Below are positions 13,106 to 23,233 of a DNA stretch of 32,464 bases, in pieces. Under the pieces are notes generated by a model. The model was not told the origin of the DNA. It ran no database searches and saw nothing but the letters and a program-made list of their open reading frames with translations. The stretch lies in NCBI GenBank assembly GCA_001970855.1, contig LSSN01005978.1, positions 1-32,464 on the forward strand. Reading direction: 5' to 3'. The DNA comes from Smittium culicis (taxonomy: Eukaryota; Kickxellomycota; Harpellomycetes; Harpellales; Legeriomycetaceae). The position numbers and the translations under genes were made by a program. Position 1 is the stretch's first letter; each line of letters starts with the position of its first letter.

Positions 13106-14205
13106 TTAGGCAGTACGTCTTTTTCTAAGGAAATTTAGAGTTGTGATAATATATTTAGTGATAATTTCTTTGAACATTAGGACGAGGGCTTGGGTGATGA
13201 AGGCTTTAATGATCTGGATTTGCATGCCTAAGTACCAGCCCTTGATTCCGTGGAGTTTGTAGAGCTTTTTGAGGACGTCGAAACTGCCCTTGTAAATGAC
13301 ATCGTCGCCATGCCTTTCGATTTCTTCCTTGGTGGGCGTCCACATGAGGCGCGTTTTGGCGCTGATGTACGGGAACGTGACGACGGTAGCGACGACTTTG
13401 GAGATCGCGCCAGCGGCGAACGCTTCGGAGGCGGTGAGGAAAGCTGAGTGCCCGCGCTTGCGCCTGATGATGAACTCCTTGATCTTTTCGAAGAGGCCGT
13501 ACGTGATGGCCGGGTTCGAGCAGAGGATCATTGCAGGGCCGAAGCCCTTGAAAAGGCCGGCGGGGCCGTCGTTCTTGACGATATCGCGGACGATCGTGCT
13601 CCATGGTTTCGGCGCCTCCGTGTAGGTCGTCTGCTGCCTCGTCGCTATTACGCTCAGCGGCAAGGTCACGCACTGGCACAGCATGCCCGCGAGCGCACCA
13701 ACAGCGAGTTCTGTAGGCGTCGACAAACTCACCGAAGTGAGTGCGATCTTGCTCTTCTTGATAAAGTAGTTCTGGATGTTCTGGCGCAGGCTCGAGTAAA
13801 TGTAAAAGTAAATGTACCCGTTCAAACCCTGATTGACCATGTTGGAGGATAAGCCTTTATAAAACCCGAGCGGGCCTTCAGTCGATAAGATCCCGACGAT
13901 TTTTTCGTATATTGTTTTTTTAACCTTTAAATCGTGTGTATTATCGACTTGGATTCTGACTTTGAGTCTAAAAAAAAAAAGTTAAACGGGTTGATTAGAG
14001 GTGAAGTTAGTAGGCTAAAAGATAGCTTATCGGGAAGTGAAATGAAATGAAATATGAGTAGGTAAGTATAGTAAGGAAAGGGGGAGGGGGGAGAGGAAGT
14101 GGGGACTTACGTGTCAAGCGGGTAAATAATCATAAGAGCGACGACAGAACTTACAGAGCCCGAAAGCGCGCTGATGGCGGGAGTCACAGGTATATCTTGA
14201 GACAT
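13106..14205 (-). CDS. Mitochondrial-carrier-family protein, peroxisomal adenine nucleotide transporter type
   Basis: Two exons, 14205-14111 and 13967-13106, with a 143-bp GTAAGT...TAG intron, encode 318 residues. It belongs to the six-helix SLC25 carriers, with three repeats. The first signature is canonical, PLDTLKVR (29-36). The second (PLSVIATR, from 135) and third (PYISAKTR, from 231) lack the acidic residue. A third-repeat signature of this PY form, followed by GWYLGMQIQIIKAFITQAL, is typical of Ant1/PMP47/SLC25A17 proteins, which exchange cytosolic ATP for AMP across the peroxisomal membrane. The assignment to that subfamily is by memory of family motifs, so another SLC25 substrate is possible. 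The exon is strikingly GC-rich and has long shadow frames on both strands. The start has an acidic, uncleaved N terminus. Confidence 0.88.
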
Positions 14206-15879
14206 TTTTAATTTATTATTATTGTATATATTTAGCTAATAAAGTATATTAAAAGGTGTATTACAAGTAAAATTCAACTAGTAAAAAAAAAAAACAGTAA
14301 GCAAGCAAGGTGTTTAATTAGGTATAAATACGTTTAAGCTATAAAACTAAAAAAAAAATCCAAATAAGTGTATGTATGAAGAAGAGGTGGGTGAGCGGTA
14401 TAGATAATACAAAAAAAAGATAAGAGGTAGGCCTTAAATCTATAGAGAGGGCAATAAATAAAATTGAAAAAGAAGGGGGTGGAAGAGTTTGGCAGGAGCA
14501 ATGGAAGAGGCTTTTATGGCATTAAAAGTTACAAATAATATATCATAAATACACTTTTTAAAGATTTGTGTAGTTTATTTATTTTTTTGTACAAATAATA
14601 GATAACAAAGCAGACATTTACAAGAATCAGTATCTTTCGACCCCACTCAATTTACACAATTTACACAAAACCCATAAAAATCCACAAAAAAAAAAAACTT
14701 TACTAATCTCCGTTATCGCCAACATATAAAAAAAAAAAATTAGGTACCGAGAAACTTTTTATTTTATTTTCAATTATTATTTTTTTCAATTATTATTTTT
14801 TTTTTTTTACAGGGGTATTATTTTTATTATCGATTTATAAGGTGTTCAGATACACAAACAAATAAGCCTTCACTTTACTCTTTTTTTCTTTTTTTTTCTA
14901 TTAATTTGTAACTCAATCTAAATAAACTAAAAACTGAGTAACCTTTTTTAATTTTTTAAATTCTTATCTTATTTTAGCAGATAAAAAAGCGTCTTCTCAT
15001 ACTATTAGCATAATAATTAACAATATTTTATTGGCTGGTTTGATGGTCTGCAGCGAATAAAACGAGTTTATTAAAAACTTTGCTGACAAATCACTAAATA
15101 TAATGAGACTAGTTACTAATATTTTGCTAAAAGTAAAACGGATTAGAAAACCTCACAATTTTCAATATCAGTATCTAGGCATAGAAACTTTGTTTGATTA
15201 GATTGATCATAAATTGCCCGTTATGGGTACGCAGCGTTCAAACCGGCAGAGAAGTTGATTTTTCTTTAAAATGTTACTTTTGTGTATAACTTTGCACGAA
15301 AGTTTACTAACCTTTTAGTCTAATTTACCTCATTAGTTTCCATTAATGCTATCGTACCAATAATATTCCGCCAAAAAATGGAAACAAATAAAAAAAAATA
15401 ACTCCACTTGCGATTAATTTTATTGCCATTGGTTTTAATATTGAAATCTCATGAATGTGATATACAATATCTACTGTTATAAGTAAATCGTATTTACAAA
15501 AGTTATAATTTTCTATACTTATCTATTGCAAATAGAAGGTTCACAGAAACGCATAAATTTTAAAATTTTAATAGACGAGGATCTCGATATAGAGATTCTA
15601 TTATTCTTTTTTAAAAAGTAAATTTTTATTTTGAAATAGTACTATAAAAGATATAATATTTGAAAAAAAAAAGTTCATGGTATTAAGGGGCTTAAAAGTA
15701 AACAAGAAAAGAAAAAATAGTTAGATAAAGAGTTTAATAAAAGAGCTGGAGTAAGTTAAGTAGAATCAACATAAACATAAAGACATATATTTGAATTTTT
15801 GCTGTGCAATTTTGAATCAGCATAATATTATGTGTTTTAATAAATTGATTTTTTTTTTTTTTTTGAAAAGAAAAAATAT
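14206..15879. other. Intergenic region, carrier 5' flank to PEF gene 3' end
   Basis: About 1.7 kb with no supported gene. The first few hundred bases are purine-rich on the plus strand and are probably the carrier's leader and promoter. The stretch 15000-15310 is more complex than its surroundings, but I could not match it to a tRNA, snRNA or snoRNA. A short direct repeat of AATTTACAC occurs near 14649. Confidence 0.5.
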
Positions 15880-17438
15880 TTAGATTTTGTTTGTGATTGA
15901 CATCATTAAGAAAGAGTCGTAGTTGAGTTCAATCCAGCCATCGTTGTTAGTATCCAAAGCGCGGAATGATTCTGATAGAGTTTTCACCGTGACGCAGGCA
16001 TAGATAAATCTGTCAAAGCCAATATCGCCGCGACCTTGTTTGTTTTTAACGCCATCTATTTAATTTAAATAGTTATGAAAAAAATGTCAGAATAAGTATA
16101 TATTGTTTGGTGATGTGGGAGGAGGAGGAGAGGAAGGGAGGAGGGTGGCGAAAGTGAGAGTGTGTGCATGAAGATAAAAATGAGAATTAGTAATTTACGT
16201 ACATGTAAATTGGTAATAAATTTAAAAAGCAAGAGAATTTGCAGCAAGTTGAGATTTGATATATAGAAGATGGAAAAAATAGTTAGAAGAGAAGAAATAA
16301 AAATAGGACGGAAATGGTGGGAGGAGGAGAAATAAATATAGGGCGAAAATGGTGGGAGGAGGGGAGGAATTGTAGTGAAAAAATGATATAAAGGAAAATA
16401 AAAGAATTACCAAGCATGTCCATCTTTTTGATTAAAATGTCGATGACTTGTTGTGAGACTCTAAAGCCGAATGCAGTAAGAGCGCCTAATAGTTCAGATC
16501 TGTCTATTGTTCCAGAGCCATCTCTATCAAAAGTTCTGAAGCATTTCTTCCAGTCTTCGATGTATCTCCAAAGGCCAGCGAACTCTTGGAAATCAATAGT
16601 TCCACTCATATCGCGATCAAACATAGTCATCATGAGGCGTACAGTGTCGATACTGAATGGAGACCAGTCGCCTAGAAAAACAAAAAAAGGGTTATAAATT
16701 ATATTGGTGGTTCTGAAAGGTAAATGAGTTTAGAGATTAGATTGTGTTGTATGTAGTAATAGAGGCGACAAGATATTACCGTTGATTAAAGCTCTTTGTA
16801 ATTCGGTTGCGTCTAAAGCACCGCTTCGATCACTAACAAGTTAATAAACGAAAAGTAGATAGTTAGAGTATCAGAAAGCATATTTTTTAATATGGGAAGA
16901 GGGTTGGTAGTAAAATAAAAGTAAAGGATATTTATGGCGCCTACGTGTCGACAGCCTGGAACCAAAAGTATAATTCTTGTTGTGAAATCTGTGGATTTGG
17001 GCCATTTTGTTGCTCTAAAAAAAAAAAAAAAAAGAGATGATGAAAAGGGAGATAATAAGGAGTTAGTGGTAATAACGATTAATTGAGAGTATGGTATAAA
17101 AACGTACGTTGTCGTGGTGGTGGTGGTGGGGCAGCGCCGTATCCTTGCTGTTGGCCATACCCACCTTGGGCGCCATAGCCTTGTGGGCGCTGTTGGCCGT
17201 AGCCAGGGCTTTGGTTATACCCTTGTGCGAATCCAGAACCTTGGGGTGGTGGGGGGCCACCATAGCCAGTTTGAGAGGGGGGTGGAGGGGGTCTACCACC
17301 ATAGCCTGTACCTTGTTGAGGGGGCTGGCCATAGGCAGAGCCTTGAGGGGGAGGAGGGCCTCCGTATCCAGAACCCTGGGGTGGAGGGGGGCCGCCATAG
17401 CCAGTTGGGCGATTACCGGGGTAGCCTTGGTTAGACAT
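15880..17438 (-). CDS. Penta-EF-hand calcium-binding protein (peflin/ALG-2 type)
   Basis: Five exons (17438-17108, 17014-16945, 16832-16780, 16671-16411, 16055-15880) encode 296 residues. Residues 1-110 are a Gly/Pro/Tyr/Gln-rich tail built on an 11-residue unit [11 protein letters not shown] repeated with variation. Five EF-hands follow. EF1 loop [12 protein letters not shown] (133-144), EF2 [12 protein letters not shown] (170-181) and EF3 [12 protein letters not shown] (200-211) look able to bind calcium. EF4 (about 235-248) is degenerate. EF5 [12 protein letters not shown] (273-284) lacks the final acid and would form the dimer interface, as in the family. Such proteins act as calcium-dependent adaptors, for example in ER-to-Golgi transport and membrane repair; the role here is inferred. 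The start is the only ATG before the repeat tail. The last intron (355 bp) carries a tandem repeat. Confidence 0.93.
16291..16361. repeat. Two-unit tandem repeat inside the last PEF intron
   Basis: Two adjacent units of about 36 bp, 16291-16326 and 16327-16361, share AATGGTGGGAGGAG and flanking AGAAATAAA-type sequence. On the transcript strand this is a C/T-rich CTCCTCCCACCATT tract. A related GTGGGAGGAGGAG motif appears near 16112. Confidence 0.75.
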
Positions 17439-18740
17439 TTATAATTATAAAGGTATGTAAATAAATCTATATAGATAATGGATAAGATCCAAAAGGAAAG
17501 AATTTGTTAGTAAGTTGGAACGATGTTGAGAGTAGTAAGAAAAAAGGAATATGGATGAATTTGATTGTTTATATCTGGAGGAAATTGGGCTAACTCAAAA
17601 AAAAAAGAAACCAAGTAAGTAGAGTAAAGAGAGATTGAGTCAAGTGGGCCAGAGAGAGATGGAGTTTGTGGGCCAGTGAGAGATGGAGTTAGTGGGCGAG
17701 AGGGAAGAAAAGAAGTAATTGGCGATATGAGTGGTGGGAAAAGAAATTGGCTTTGATTAGCGAGTTTGTTTATTTGGCAGCGAAATTAGTTGTGTTACAC
17801 TTTTCAGAAATAAGCGTCAAATACTTTTTTTCCATTCTGTCATATGAGCAATTATGGCGAGTAATAAAAACATTAGAGTCGCGAAAAACGCATACTGTGT
17901 ATTTTCGCAGCTGTATTTTCCCACCTCCCTGTTGCCATAGCTCATTCTTTTATTTCCCCCCTCCCTCCCCAAACTGCACACCGAGTTTCCTTATTTATTT
18001 TCTTTGTTCCTTTCCTTCTTTTTACCTTTTCCTTTTCTTTTTTCCCGCATCAGATGTTGTTTCAACCAAACTTGGCTGCCTTAGAAAAAGTGCATCTCAG
18101 CCTAACTAATCATAATTGCTTTGTAGAACATCTTCTTCCCAAATAATCGAGCTTATTGGCGATATCGTTTATTTGTGCGCAGCTACTGGCATAGCTACTT
18201 TTCTTGGATATTATTGGCCCAAAAAATTAGCCTTGGAAATTTGTTTTTGGCGATATATTGTTGGACGCTAAATGCATCGAAGAGTATGTCATATGACTTA
18301 TCCCTTAAGCCCCCCACCCATCTAAATTATTTTTTCCACTTGTAGCTGTAGCTTTTAGATCTAAACGCAGGTTTAAATTTAGTTACAGATATTACACTTG
18401 AAATTCGCCATCTATGCGCTTTTGGAGTACTTCTCAATTTTATAAACTGTGATAAAGACAATTGTATTCAGCAGCACTCTTTCACTATTCTTTCGTATTC
18501 AAGAATTCAATGAGCACACATTAATAAAATTAAAAAAAAGCGGTGTTTATTTATTCTTTACAAATTGGAGAAGCACAAGATATTATTAATAGTAGATCAT
18601 AAAAAAGCCATTTGTTTAATAGCGCAGCTATTAAGCTTCGAAAATTATAAATGCTATGTGCAGGTAAAAAGCAATTCATACCCAAATAAATTTATTAAAA
18701 AAAATTGCTTAGTATTAAGTTGTTTTTTTTCCCCTTGCGG
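17439..18740. other. Intergenic region, PEF gene promoter side to NC2-beta 3' end
   Basis: About 1.3 kb lies upstream of the minus-strand PEF gene and downstream of NC2-beta. No coding segment was accepted: the 17747-18109 frame is low-complexity pyrimidine translation. The region contains a 24-bp tandem repeat (17644-17705), three copies of TTGGCGATAT and a GCGAAAA/TTTTCGC inverted pair (17881-17908), so it may hold regulatory sites. Confidence 0.5.
17644..17705. repeat. 24-bp tandem repeat, about 2.6 units
   Basis: Units begin at 17644, 17668 and 17692 with GTGGGCC, GTGGGCC and GTGGGCG, and continue AGAGATGGAGTT. The first two units differ at only two positions; the third is cut short. The repeat lies about 200 bp upstream of the PEF start codon. 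Confidence 0.85.
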
Positions 18741-19501
18741 TTACTTGTTTTCGCTTTCTTCGGATGGTTGCTTATTCTTGTTTTCGAACTTAAGTCGCGC
18801 TTGTGCGAACAGTGCTTCTTGAGATTTCAGCAACTCTTCCTGCGTCATTCCCAATTGATCTAGTTTTGCGCTCTTCTTGCCTCGATCCTATAACACCCCC
18901 CACCCCCAAAAAAAATTGAAGATTAGTTTAACTAGACTCTTATTCAATCTAATTATATATTTACCCTGTTCTGTTGTTGTCGATGTTCACTGTAAGCTTC
19001 TTTTACTTCTGTTATATAACTTCCAAATCCAAGATCCTATTTTTACACCCACACCGAAATAAATATCACGCACGTCATTTAATAAAATATAAAAGAAAAT
19101 ATATTTAGTTTACAATATAAACACTTATTTAAAAGAACAGAGCTTACTTTGAGGGCTGTTAGTACATGCTCTGCGGCTATAGTTTTTTTTGTTTCTTTCT
19201 CACACACTTCATTCGCCTCTGAAGCAACTAAATGTATAAATTCTATTCCAAGAAATATCGATTATCAGATGCTAGCATTAAATTCTGTTTTTAAAAATAC
19301 CACGAAAATTCTAAAAAGACCTCTATGAAGTGGTATTAAAGTAGAAATGAACTTACCATTGCAGCAATCAATCAACAAGTCGCGCGTTTCCTTAGCACAC
19401 GATATATCATCGGGCAACATCTCGCCTATAAGTTTGTATACTGTTGCTCTTGGCAGCGAGAGATCGTCCTCCCCTGCTCCATTTCCTTCGTAATCGCTCA
19501 T
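18741..19501 (-). CDS. NCB2: Negative cofactor 2 beta subunit (Dr1), TBP-binding transcription repressor
   Basis: Four exons (19501-19357, 19242-19148, 19036-18965, 18887-18741) encode 152 residues; all introns are GT...AG and phases close. NC2-beta pairs with NC2-alpha (Bur6/DRAP1) through a histone fold and binds TBP on promoter DNA, regulating Pol II initiation. The histone fold spans about residues 13-90: LSLPRATVYKLIGEMLP, then ETRDLLIDCCNEFIHLVASE, then KKTIAAEHVLTALKDLGF. A charged C-terminal helix contains LDQLGMTQEELLKSQEALFA, matching the conserved Dr1 segment that contacts the TBP-DNA complex. The length is close to the fungal Ncb2 proteins. The start MSDYEGNGAGEDD is the first ATG before the conserved DDLSLPRA and is acidic, as in relatives. 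Confidence 0.95.
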
Positions 19502-19687
19502 CTCTTTATCTAAATTCTCCTTTTGAAACAAAGAACAAAGCCAGCTATTATAATATCTATTTACAAATATAAAAGACAAAAGCTATAATTAAAAAAAAAA
19601 AAATCTTTACTAATTCCTTATTGTCCGAATTTTTTTATAAAATGCAATTGTACATCCAATTGGTCTGTTAATGGCCAATAATACACC

Positions 19688-19872
19688 TCAGCTCCCATTT
19701 TCTTTTAAGGCGTTAATAAATTTGCTGATTTTTTTAGCTATACTATAATCCGCCTCGCTAAAATCTTCAACTAAAGCATCTGCAAATATATCATATTTTA
19801 TTGCATTGAATGATTTAAACCCCAAGTTATTAAAGCTTAACTCTCCAACTCTTAATTCTATATTCCCAGCTT
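19688..19872 (-). CDS. Probable terminal exon of an unidentified minus-strand gene
   Basis: After a good acceptor (TTTATTACAG, ending at 19873) a frame of 60 codons runs to a TGA at 19688. The peptide begins AGNIELRVGELSFNNLGFKS and ends KKISKFINALKENGS. It is amphipathic and acidic/hydrophobic, unlike translation of AT-rich spacer, so I think it is coding. It needs an upstream exon ending in phase 1. Upstream hints on the same strand are an ATG at 20131 followed by SSEEVNQIAGGIQ, and a perfect GTAAGT donor at 20353-20348 ending an open frame from 20537. I could not join these into one consistent model or recognise a family. It could be a short gene between PRI2 and NC2-beta, or a pseudogene. 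Confidence 0.4.
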
Positions 19873-20535
19873 CTGTAATAAAGCACACAAGCCAAACTAA
19901 CTAATTTCAAATCTAATTACTCAATACTCCTTCCTTTACACCCACTGGCCCTACTCCCTCTCCATTTCCTAATTACCCTCGCCCTGTACTAATTAGCCAA
20001 TAATCTTCCTATTTAATTTAATCCTAGCCACTAATCGTAAAATCAATAGAAAGTCCGTCCATTTAATACTTCAATAGTTGTCAGCTAGACTGTATGCCCC
20101 CAGCTATCTGATTAACTTCTTCGCTGCTCATTCGCTCTTCCCTGTTTACTTTATTTTTTTTAGCCCAAAATATAAACAAACTCTGCAAATCAATAAAGCT
20201 CAGCAGCTTATAAGATCGAAATTTCTCCTACTAATTTAATTTTAAAAAGCCTACGCCATTTAACTCTACCAAGTTTCTATATATCATTTAATATAACTTC
20301 AAACTAAACTACACTGAACCGAAAGAAACATAATTAGAAGTACTGAACTTACTTTTTCACAAGTAATCCCAGTTCAAAACTCCCCTCCCCATCCCCCAGT
20401 CCCACATATACTAAATTCCTACACACTAATATCCAGTATCCTCCATATAACGCCTTTACAAGTATAAATTCGAATATACTACTTTTCAAAAAATATTTAT
20501 ACAACTGTCGGTACAGTAAAATATAAGAGTCACAC
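19873..20535. other. Spacer with possible upstream exons of the unidentified minus-strand gene
   Basis: On the plus strand this stretch is C/T-rich and A-rich; on the minus strand it shows several splice-like signals (GTAAGT at 20353-20348, TTTGCAG near 20188). No exon chain closes cleanly. The right end also serves as the PRI2 promoter and leader. Confidence 0.35.
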
Positions 20536-22680
20536 ATGTATTCTCAAATAAGACAATCCCGCGTAGTTCCCAACCCCACATCTGGCTCCGCCTCACTCGA
20601 ACAACTGCTCAATTCTCCATACCCCTCGCGCCTCAGCCTCTACGAAACTCCCCCTGATCTCGAAGTAAGTATCGAAGAATTCGAAACTTTTGCCCTCGAC
20701 AGACTTAAAGGTATTTTTTTTCTCCAATATCTATAATCTTTTTATCCCTATTCATATTTCCTCCCTCAACATCCCCGTATTTAGTTTTATTTCTCCATGA
20801 TACATTTATCTCTCTCTGCAATCATTCTTATTTGTTTTAACTTACTAAACAAACACTCTTTCAATTAATTCAACCCTCACTACATCACTTATAAACTAAT
20901 TATTTACCAATTTCTAGTCTTGAAAGAGATTGAGCTCGCCGTTATCAGAGGCCCTAATGCAGAAACTACCCAGAAAAAAATTATCGAGATCTCTACCAAA
21001 TACTTCCCCCTAAGCAGCAGAAAAGTCAAATCTTTCAACGATATCATCCAACAACGAAGAAAAGATTACATATCCCACTTCATCCTTCGCCTATCCTTCA
21101 GTAGAACGTAAATAAAAAATCTCACTACCCCCTTAACATTCATTAATTATTGCCATGTTCACTTTTTTTTAAAAAAAAATTCCTCTTAACTAATACCCCC
21201 CCCCTCTCTCCAAACCACATAAAAAATGTAATTTATAAATCATCTAGCGAGGAATTGAGAAATTGGTTTGTTAAACAGGAATCTCTATTGTTCAAAGCCC
21301 GCTTCCAAGAATTCGATAATGAAGATAGATCAACCTTATTCAAACAAGCCAATCTCGACCTAGTTCAAGTAATTATGCACATATTTATATTTATTTAATA
21401 AACATTTTTAACAATTGACTTTTTCCTTCTAGCTGTCTGAATCTGAATATGCCGAATTAAATACGCTCACCAACGGCTTTTGCAAAAACGATACCTTTTA
21501 TAAAGTAATTTACTATAAAATCATGATTTTCCACCCACTCACCCACTTTCTAACCCCTCTACACTTAATAATCTAACTGAAGAGTTTACTTGCATCACTA
21601 ATTTTAACCACACTTTTACACCCTAATAAACTCCGTTTTTTAGGCTAGCTTCGAAAAAGCTTTCGACCTCATATCCTCAAGAAAAGTATTCGTTAAAAAC
21701 GGTTTTGCATTCGTTCCAAGCCTCGAGCTGATTGTCCTCCTAGTTGACGACTTTAAGCAAAAATTGTCAGAACAATCCCTAATCTGCAGCCGCGCTCTCC
21801 CGAAACTCGAAGGCGACGACAGATTGCTCCCTGTCTTGCAAAATATGAGCGCACAGTACTCAACGTCAGAGTACCAAAGCTCAGGCGTCGCCGGTGAAAT
21901 ATCAAGCTCTGATGTCGACAAGGTTCTTTTTATTATAAATTTAGATTATTTTTTATTTACTAGCTCGTATCCAATTCAACCATATAATTGATCCCTCTTC
22001 TATAAAATAAATATTAGTTAAGCAAGTTCTTCCCGCCATGTATGCTAAACTTGCATCAAGCGCTCAAGGAAAAGTCCCACCTCAAACACAGCGGCCGCAT
22101 GCAGTACGGCCTCTTCCTCAAAGGCATCGGCCTCAAGTTACAGGAAGCCCTAATCTTCTGGAAATCCAGCTTTAGCAAGCACGTAAATGAGCAAAAGTTT
22201 AACAAAGACTACGCATACAATATCAGACACAATTACGGTGTTGAAGGCCGACGCAGCAATTACAGCCCGTATTCGTGCGCAAAGATCATTGTTGGGTTCG
22301 GGTTCGGCGGAAACAGCGACGACGTTCACGGCTGCCCATTCAAAACGTTCAGCCCTAACAGGCTCAAACAGTTCCTCAATGCTGCAAGCAGCTACGGCGG
22401 TGCACAAGTCGGCGATTCCGACTCCAAAATCAGCGATATCGTCGCCCTCGCAAAATCGAAGCATTACCAGGTCGCATGCACGCGGTTCTTGGAAATGCAA
22501 ATCAACTCTCGACTCGCTACTAAGGAAACACCATCAACTACCAATCACCAAAAACTAGCTGGGGGGAAACCCAATAGCGACTCCGTCACCGTTGAAGGCA
22601 TATCCCACCCGAACACCTACTTTGACTTGAACTTGTCTAATGGAATTGTCTCGAAAAAATCAACACCTCCATCCGCCTAA
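20536..22680 (+). CDS. PRI2: DNA primase large subunit
   Basis: Six exons (20536-20710, 20918-21107, 21248-21368, 21433-21504, 21644-21922, 22018-22680) encode 499 residues, the usual size. With the catalytic small subunit it forms primase of the Pol-alpha complex, which makes RNA primers for replication. The N-terminal half contains LSLYETPPDLEVSIEEFE, YISHFILRLSF and EELRNWFVKQE. The C-terminal iron-sulphur domain has all four cluster cysteines: FPPC (C287), YSC (C366), HGCPF (C385) and VAC (C433). Between them lie GRMQYGLFLKGIGL and YNIRHNYGVEG, and HPNTYFD follows the last. The spacing between the second and third Cys (19) and third and fourth (48) is slightly longer than I recall for human (17 and 40). 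Exons 5-6 are much richer in GC than exons 1-4. The fifth intron has a weak donor (GTTCTT). Confidence 0.96.
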
Positions 22681-23233
22681 ATATTACTCTGCTCTTCTTC
22701 CTCCTCCTCTTCCTCTAGATAAAAAAATTATCGCTTAAAATTTCATCATTCCCCCCCCTCGCCTCGCCCATCAATTTTGTTTTTTATAATTTAAATTATT
22801 TTTATATTTACATTTGTAAAAGTACTGACTAAGCGCTACAAATCAACCATATTTTTTTATATGCACAAATTGTTAAGAAAATTTTGAAATTCATTCTATT
22901 TTTTTAAATCAAGTTACAAAAATAATACAAAGAGTTAGTCAATAGTTAAATAAAAAATAAATAAATAAGTGTTAGGTGGGAGGAAGAAGGCAATGATATG
23001 AAGAAAAAAATATCTGATTACAGTAACTATAATAAAACGAGTAAACATAAAAAGCTTTAGATATTCAAAAGCAAACGGAACGAAGAAAAGATGGTTCACA
23101 TATACCTATCTTTACATTTTTTTTTTTGTGTACAAATAGGCCCAACATTTATAAAAAAAAAAAAAAAAGTAAATAAGCAGATAGTTTTTTTTTTTAAAAA
23201 TAAGAGGGGAAATAGTGATTGGATAATAGAATT
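22681..23233. other. Convergent intergenic region PRI2/RTF1
   Basis: This 3' to 3' spacer contains pyrimidine-rich tracts after PRI2 and long A/T runs near RTF1. No open frame or RNA gene is supported. Confidence 0.6.

Noticed and set aside
13206..13852. Several long open frames on both strands over the carrier gene
   Set aside because: They are shadow frames caused by the high GC content; only the minus-strand carrier frame has family motifs and splice support.
15200..15260. tRNA-like GTTCAAACC in a more complex patch
   Set aside because: The flanking bases do not form a T stem and no acceptor or D arm can be built.
17109..17444. Plus-strand frames of more than 100 codons opposite the PEF repeat exon
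   Set aside because: They are the antisense of the Gly/Pro repeat and have no independent support.
17747..18109. 120-codon plus-strand frame
   Set aside because: Its second half is translation of C/T-rich tracts (FFYFPPPS type), with no domain or conserved motif.
22150..22558. Frames overlapping PRI2 exon 6
   Set aside because: They are shadows of the primase coding sequence, which has all four cluster cysteines in its own frame.
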